64,000 bases of DNA, from contig DAIDKV010000010.1 in the NCBI GenBank assembly GCA_027449865.1, positions 1 through 64,000 of the forward strand, read 5' to 3'. Numbering within the stretch: position 1 is the first letter of the stretch; the number at the start of each line of letters is the position of its first letter. This document shows, in pieces, positions 60,625-64,000 of this stretch. The notes beneath the pieces are model-generated. The model was not told where the DNA came from. It searched no databases and worked only from the letters and a program-made list of their open reading frames with translations. The stretch is from Planctomycetales bacterium (GTDB lineage Bacteria; Planctomycetota; Planctomycetia; Isosphaerales; Isosphaeraceae). The translations under genes and the position numbers were made by a program.

Positions 60625-62580
60625 ATGAATCGGGGATCCCCCTTGCCTACCTTGCACCGACGGATCGCCAGCCGGCTCCGGTTCCGCGAATACCTGGAAC
60701 GCTTCCGCTCTCAACTCAAAGCCAACGGCCAGGCCGAGCCAGCCGCGGGAACGGGGCCAGGCCGCCATCGCTCGCTCCCGAGGCTTTATCGCGAGCTGTA
60801 CCGGCTCATGGAAGGCCGGCGCGGCGCGCTGGCCGTCGCGATGGCCTCGCTCACCGTCGCCACGCTCCTGAAGTTGATTCCACCGGCCGCGACCAAGGCC
60901 GCGATCGACTATGTGATGCTCGCGCATCCGCTCCCCGACTGGCTGGTCTCGCAGAACTCGGTGGCGATTCCGGATTCGCCTCGAATCCGGCTCGCGGCGC
61001 TGGTAGCGATCGTATTCGCCGTTTCGGTCCTGGGCAAGTTCCTGGGTCTTTCCAGCCGATGGCAGGCGACCCGGATCACCAAGCGCGTTCAGGTCGCGAT
61101 CCGTCGAAAGGTCTACGATCACGCGATGCGGCTTCCGCTGCACCGGGTCTATCAGCTCAAATCAGGAGGGGCGTCGAGCCTGCTCCGGGAGGATGCCGGC
61201 GGCATCGGCGAGCTGATCTTCAGCATGCTCTACAACCCGTGGTCGGCGGTGGTTCAGTTCCTCGGCGGGCTCATCGTGCTGGCGTTCGTCGACTGGCGGC
61301 TCCTCGCCGGAGCGCTCTTGCTGGTACCGGGCGTGTATTATTCCGACCTGACCTGGAACCGACGGATCCGCCCGCTCTTCCGCGACGTTCGCAAGGAGCG
61401 CCAGCAGATCGACAGCGAGACGACCGAGGTCTTCGGCGGAATGCGGGTGGTCCGGGCTTTCGGCCGGCAGAAGAGCGAGTCGGCCCGGTTCATGGGTGAG
61501 AACCACTTCATGGCCCGGCTGGAGCTGCACGTCTGGTGGCTCTCTCGGATGATCGAACTGCTCTGGGAGTTCCTTCTGCCGATGGCCTCGGTGGCGCTCC
61601 TGCTCTACGGCGGCTTGCAGGTCATCGACGGCCGGCTCTCGCTTGGCGACCTGATGATGTTCCTGGTCTATCTGGCGATGTTGCTCGAGCCGATGGCGAT
61701 CCTGGCGTCAAGCGTCACGCAGTTCCAGAACAATCTCGCCGGCTTCGACCGCGTGCTCGACCTGCTGGCCGAGCCTCGCGAAATGGCCGACTGCCCCGGC
61801 ATCCGGTCGGTCTCGAAGGCGGCGGTCGCGGGCCGGATCGTCCTGCGCGGGGTGGCCTTCGCCTACCCGGGGACCACGCGACCGGTACTGGAGGACATCG
61901 ACCTCGACGTGGAGCCTGGCGAGACGATCGCGCTGGTGGGCCGGAGTGGATCCGGCAAAACGACGCTCTGCAACCTGATCGCCCGGTTCTACGATCCGAC
62001 ACGCGGCACGATCTCACTGGATGGTGTGGACCTCCGCGAGATCGAGGTCGAGAGTTATCGGCGTCTTCTGGGGATCGTCGAGCAGGACGTCTTCCTCTTC
62101 GATGGGACGATCGCCGAGAACATCGCGTATGGCGACCGATCGGCGACCCGAGGCCGGATCGAGGCCGCCGCCGCCGCGGCCAACGCCGCGGAGTTCATCG
62201 ATCGACTGCCGGACCGGTACGAGACGCTGATCGGCGAGCGTGGGGTCCGGCTCAGTGGAGGCCAGCGGCAGCGGCTCGCGATCGCCCGCGCTGTCCTGGC
62301 GGATCCGAGGATCTTCATCCTCGACGAGGCGACGAGCAACCTCGACAGCGAGAGCGAGCGGCTGATCCAGCAGAGTCTCGCCGATCTGCTCCGAGGACGG
62401 ACGTCGTTCGTGATCGCCCACCGGCTCAGCACGATTCGCCACGCCGACCGCATCCTTGTGATGGAGGCGGGACGAATCATCGAGGTCGGCCGCCACGACG
62501 AGCTGATCTCCTTCGGCGGCGCCTATCGCGAGATGGTGGAGCTCCAGCGGATCGAGCAGCAGGGAAGCGTTGTGGAGTAA
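60625..62580 (+). CDS. ABC exporter (fused membrane and ATPase domains)
   Basis: A 651-residue half-transporter. About 100 basic residues precede six transmembrane helices (about 90-400). The ATPase domain has Walker A GRSGSGKTT, the Q-loop, signature LSGGQRQR, Walker B IFILDEA and the switch histidine in IAHRLST. The layout is that of MsbA/lipid or multidrug exporters and works as a homodimer; the substrate is not known. The start at 60625 is the first ATG giving the basic N-terminus but has a weak ribosome site, while the frame is open to 60520. Confidence 0.9.
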   Translation: MNRGSPLPTLHRRIASRLRFREYLERFRSQLKANGQAEPAAGTGPGRHRSLPRLYRELYRLMEGRRGALAVAMASLTVATLLKLIPPAATKAAIDYVMLAHPLPDWLVSQNSVAIPDSPRIRLAALVAIVFAVSVLGKFLGLSSRWQATRITKRVQVAIRRKVYDHAMRLPLHRVYQLKSGGASSLLREDAGGIGELIFSMLYNPWSAVVQFLGGLIVLAFVDWRLLAGALLLVPGVYYSDLTWNRRIRPLFRDVRKERQQIDSETTEVFGGMRVVRAFGRQKSESARFMGENHFMARLELHVWWLSRMIELLWEFLLPMASVALLLYGGLQVIDGRLSLGDLMMFLVYLAMLLEPMAILASSVTQFQNNLAGFDRVLDLLAEPREMADCPGIRSVSKAAVAGRIVLRGVAFAYPGTTRPVLEDIDLDVEPGETIALVGRSGSGKTTLCNLIARFYDPTRGTISLDGVDLREIEVESYRRLLGIVEQDVFLFDGTIAENIAYGDRSATRGRIEAAAAAANAAEFIDRLPDRYETLIGERGVRLSGGQRQRLAIARAVLADPRIFILDEATSNLDSESERLIQQSLADLLRGRTSFVIAHRLSTIRHADRILVMEAGRIIEVGRHDELISFGGAYREMVELQRIEQQGSVVE

Positions 62581-62582
62581 GG

Positions 62583-62613
62583 CCGCCCCGCCGGAGGAGG
62601 ACCGGCGAGGCGG
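62583..62613. terminator. Hairpin between convergent ABC and DUF1559 genes
   Basis: 12-bp stem with one mismatch (62583-62594 and 62602-62613), starting 3 bases after the ABC stop. No T tract. Confidence 0.55.
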
Positions 62614-62724
62614 CGAGGATCGGCCCTTCGGCGGCAAGGGAATGCCGGCGGTCGGGCCGAAGTCGCATCCGCGCGAGAGACCAGGAGCCGTCGGCCCCCC
62701 GCGCCGGGTTCGAAGGGAAGGATC

Positions 62725-63909
62725 TCAGTACGAGCCGGAGCTGATGACCTCACCCATCGACCGGGTGCCGAGGCCCCACCACGCCTGGAGCGAGACCGTG
62801 TTCTTGATGAAATGGACCGAGCCGTCGCAGAAGCCGACGTTGACACCCCCCGGGTGCAAGCTCGAGGCCGACGGGGCGCTGTAGGGGCCCAGATAGCCGG
62901 GGAACATGGAACTCATCCCGATCGAGTAGTCCATCGGATTCAGGCAGGGGGGCGTGTTGGGCGGCGTCCAGTGCATGTAGCTGGAGAGGGCGAGCGTCAC
63001 CGGGTTGCCGGCGAGGTACTCGATCCCCACGTAGTTCGAGAAAGTGGCCGGCGTGGTCCCGCTGATCCCCTGGCAATACTTGACGAAGAGGCCCGCCGGG
63101 CTGGACATGACGTTCGGCGTGATCCCCGTCGTGCCCGGCACGACGCCACTGCTGGCCGTGAAAATCGCCCGCAATCCCGGGATACCGCTGGGATAGACCA
63201 GCGTCGTCGAGGTCCCGCTGGTGCCGAGATAGGGATTCTGAGAGAGAAGACGCTCGCTGACCAGGCCGGTGTTCGAGGTCCCGTCCGTGATCGAGGCAAT
63301 CCGAACGACCGGGTTCCGGGTACCGAGCGTCAACGTGGTCGAGCCCGGCGTGACACCGTAGCCAGGAATGATGGCGCCGCTGTAGGGCTGGAACGTCGGC
63401 GGTCCGCCGTAATTCCCAACGTAATTCGCCACGCCGTAGTAGCCGAAGCTCCCCCCGTTCATCTGGGGAGTTGCGTAGAGCTGCGTCGACGCCGACTCCG
63501 ACGGACAGAGCAGGGCCTTGATCTGGGTGCTCGCGGCCGTGATGTTGCCGAACTGCCCAAGGCTGCCATCCATCGGGCAGAGCATGAAGTTGATCGAGTT
63601 AAAGATCGGCTGCTGCTCCATCTGGGGCAGAATGGCCGCATACCAGTTGAATCCCCACATCATTCCCACACCCGTGCCCAGATTGTTGGCCGCGGCGGTC
63701 GGCCAGCTCGTCTGCGGCGGCAACGCTCCGACCTCGGAGATGTAGTTCTGCACCGCCAGCCCAATCTGCTTGAGGTTGTTGGTGCACTGGGCCCGCCGGG
63801 CCGCCTCGCGGGCCGCCTGCACCGCCGGCAACAGCAGGGCGATCAACACGGCGATGATCGCGATCACGACCAGCAACTCGATCAACGTAAACCCACGACG
63901 CTTCATCAT
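62725..63909 (-). CDS. DUF1559 prepilin-like exported protein (SBP_bac_10 type)
   Basis: A 394-residue planctomycete-type pseudopilin. It has the type IV prepilin signal [39 protein letters not shown], with cleavage after G and methylation of the next residue expected. The body is Thr/Ser/Gly-rich, and the end [17 protein letters not shown] matches the H-x9-DG motif of the family. Such proteins form a very large paralogous family in planctomycetes; their substrate or role is unknown. The start at 63909 has GAGGAG six bases upstream; 63906 is equivalent. No partner pilus genes are visible. Confidence 0.93.
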   Translation of the reverse strand: MMKRRGFTLIELLVVIAIIAVLIALLLPAVQAAREAARRAQCTNNLKQIGLAVQNYISEVGALPPQTSWPTAAANNLGTGVGMMWGFNWYAAILPQMEQQPIFNSINFMLCPMDGSLGQFGNITAASTQIKALLCPSESASTQLYATPQMNGGSFGYYGVANYVGNYGGPPTFQPYSGAIIPGYGVTPGSTTLTLGTRNPVVRIASITDGTSNTGLVSERLLSQNPYLGTSGTSTTLVYPSGIPGLRAIFTASSGVVPGTTGITPNVMSSPAGLFVKYCQGISGTTPATFSNYVGIEYLAGNPVTLALSSYMHWTPPNTPPCLNPMDYSIGMSSMFPGYLGPYSAPSASSLHPGGVNVGFCDGSVHFIKNTVSLQAWWGLGTRSMGEVISSGSY

Positions 63910-64000
63910 GTTTCTCTCCTCGGTTGAGCGATGAATCCGGATCATTGCAAACCAGGACGAGCCCTGGGACAGGCCCTGCGTTTCGTGCGCGCAGGCGCAC

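Noticed and set aside
63985-64000. Palindrome at the very end of the window
   Set aside because: Six-base arms at the window edge; the rest of the structure cannot be seen.

Overview
The window is high-GC bacterial chromosome, most likely from a planctomycete of the Isosphaeraceae/Gemmataceae type. The evidence is the gene mix: a prepilin-like DUF1559 protein with the H-x9-DG tail, a giant PVC-type heme-binding (CxxCH) dehydrogenase, an ECF sigma factor paired with a WD40/TPR Ser/Thr kinase, a secreted PQQ-propeller protein with the N-terminal LESLE-type motif, a PEP-CTERM protein, and sulfatase, sialidase and esterase genes scattered as single units. All functions were assigned by reading motifs; no database search was run.

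Layout. 1-1168: a complete, frameshifted IS630-type element with both inverted repeats and TA flanks. 1250-7293: aldolase and sulfatase (divergent), PQQ-propeller protein, remnant of a glycine-rich beta-helix protein, LolA-like exported protein. 7739-13091: kinase and ECF sigma factor pair. 13406-15457: tandem CE1 esterase. 15633-22385: tight five-gene operon (GMC oxidoreductase, phosphatidylserine decarboxylase, FAD-binding oxidoreductase, double-domain class III aminotransferase, small membrane protein) closed by a 22-bp hairpin. 22491-24150: methyltransferase and LpxH-like phosphoesterase. 24528-33247: small HTH-like protein, PVC dehydrogenase, transglutaminase-hydrolase fusion, PLP decarboxylase. 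33411-42233: PLD-type enzyme, GH15, GH39, MscS channel, sialidase-like protein, J-domain protein. 42417-45508: three-gene cassette of a jelly-roll protein, a radical SAM/SPASM enzyme and a SUMF1 protein. 45639-54705: two secreted PHP-type proteins flanking a mobile island with an IS200/IS605 element (tnpA, tnpB) inserted cleanly into a PEP-CTERM gene, plus a DUF1016 PDDEXK nuclease gene. 54694-63909: TolC-like protein, 72-aa small protein, sialate O-acetylesterase, membrane spermidine-synthase-like fusion, ABC exporter, DUF1559 protein.

How genes may work together. The exported sulfatase, CE1 esterase, GH39, sialidase-like protein and sialate O-acetylesterase fit a glycan-scavenging lifestyle, although they do not form one operon. 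The two most system-like units are the 15633-22385 operon, whose gene content suggests amino-phospholipid or amino-alcohol/aldehyde chemistry at the membrane, and the 42417-45508 cassette, which looks like a peptide/protein modification unit. I could not match either to a described pathway. The IS605 element is the best-resolved event: removing it restores an in-frame 191-codon PEP-CTERM gene, and the target motif TTAC and the predicted TnpB guide can be read directly.
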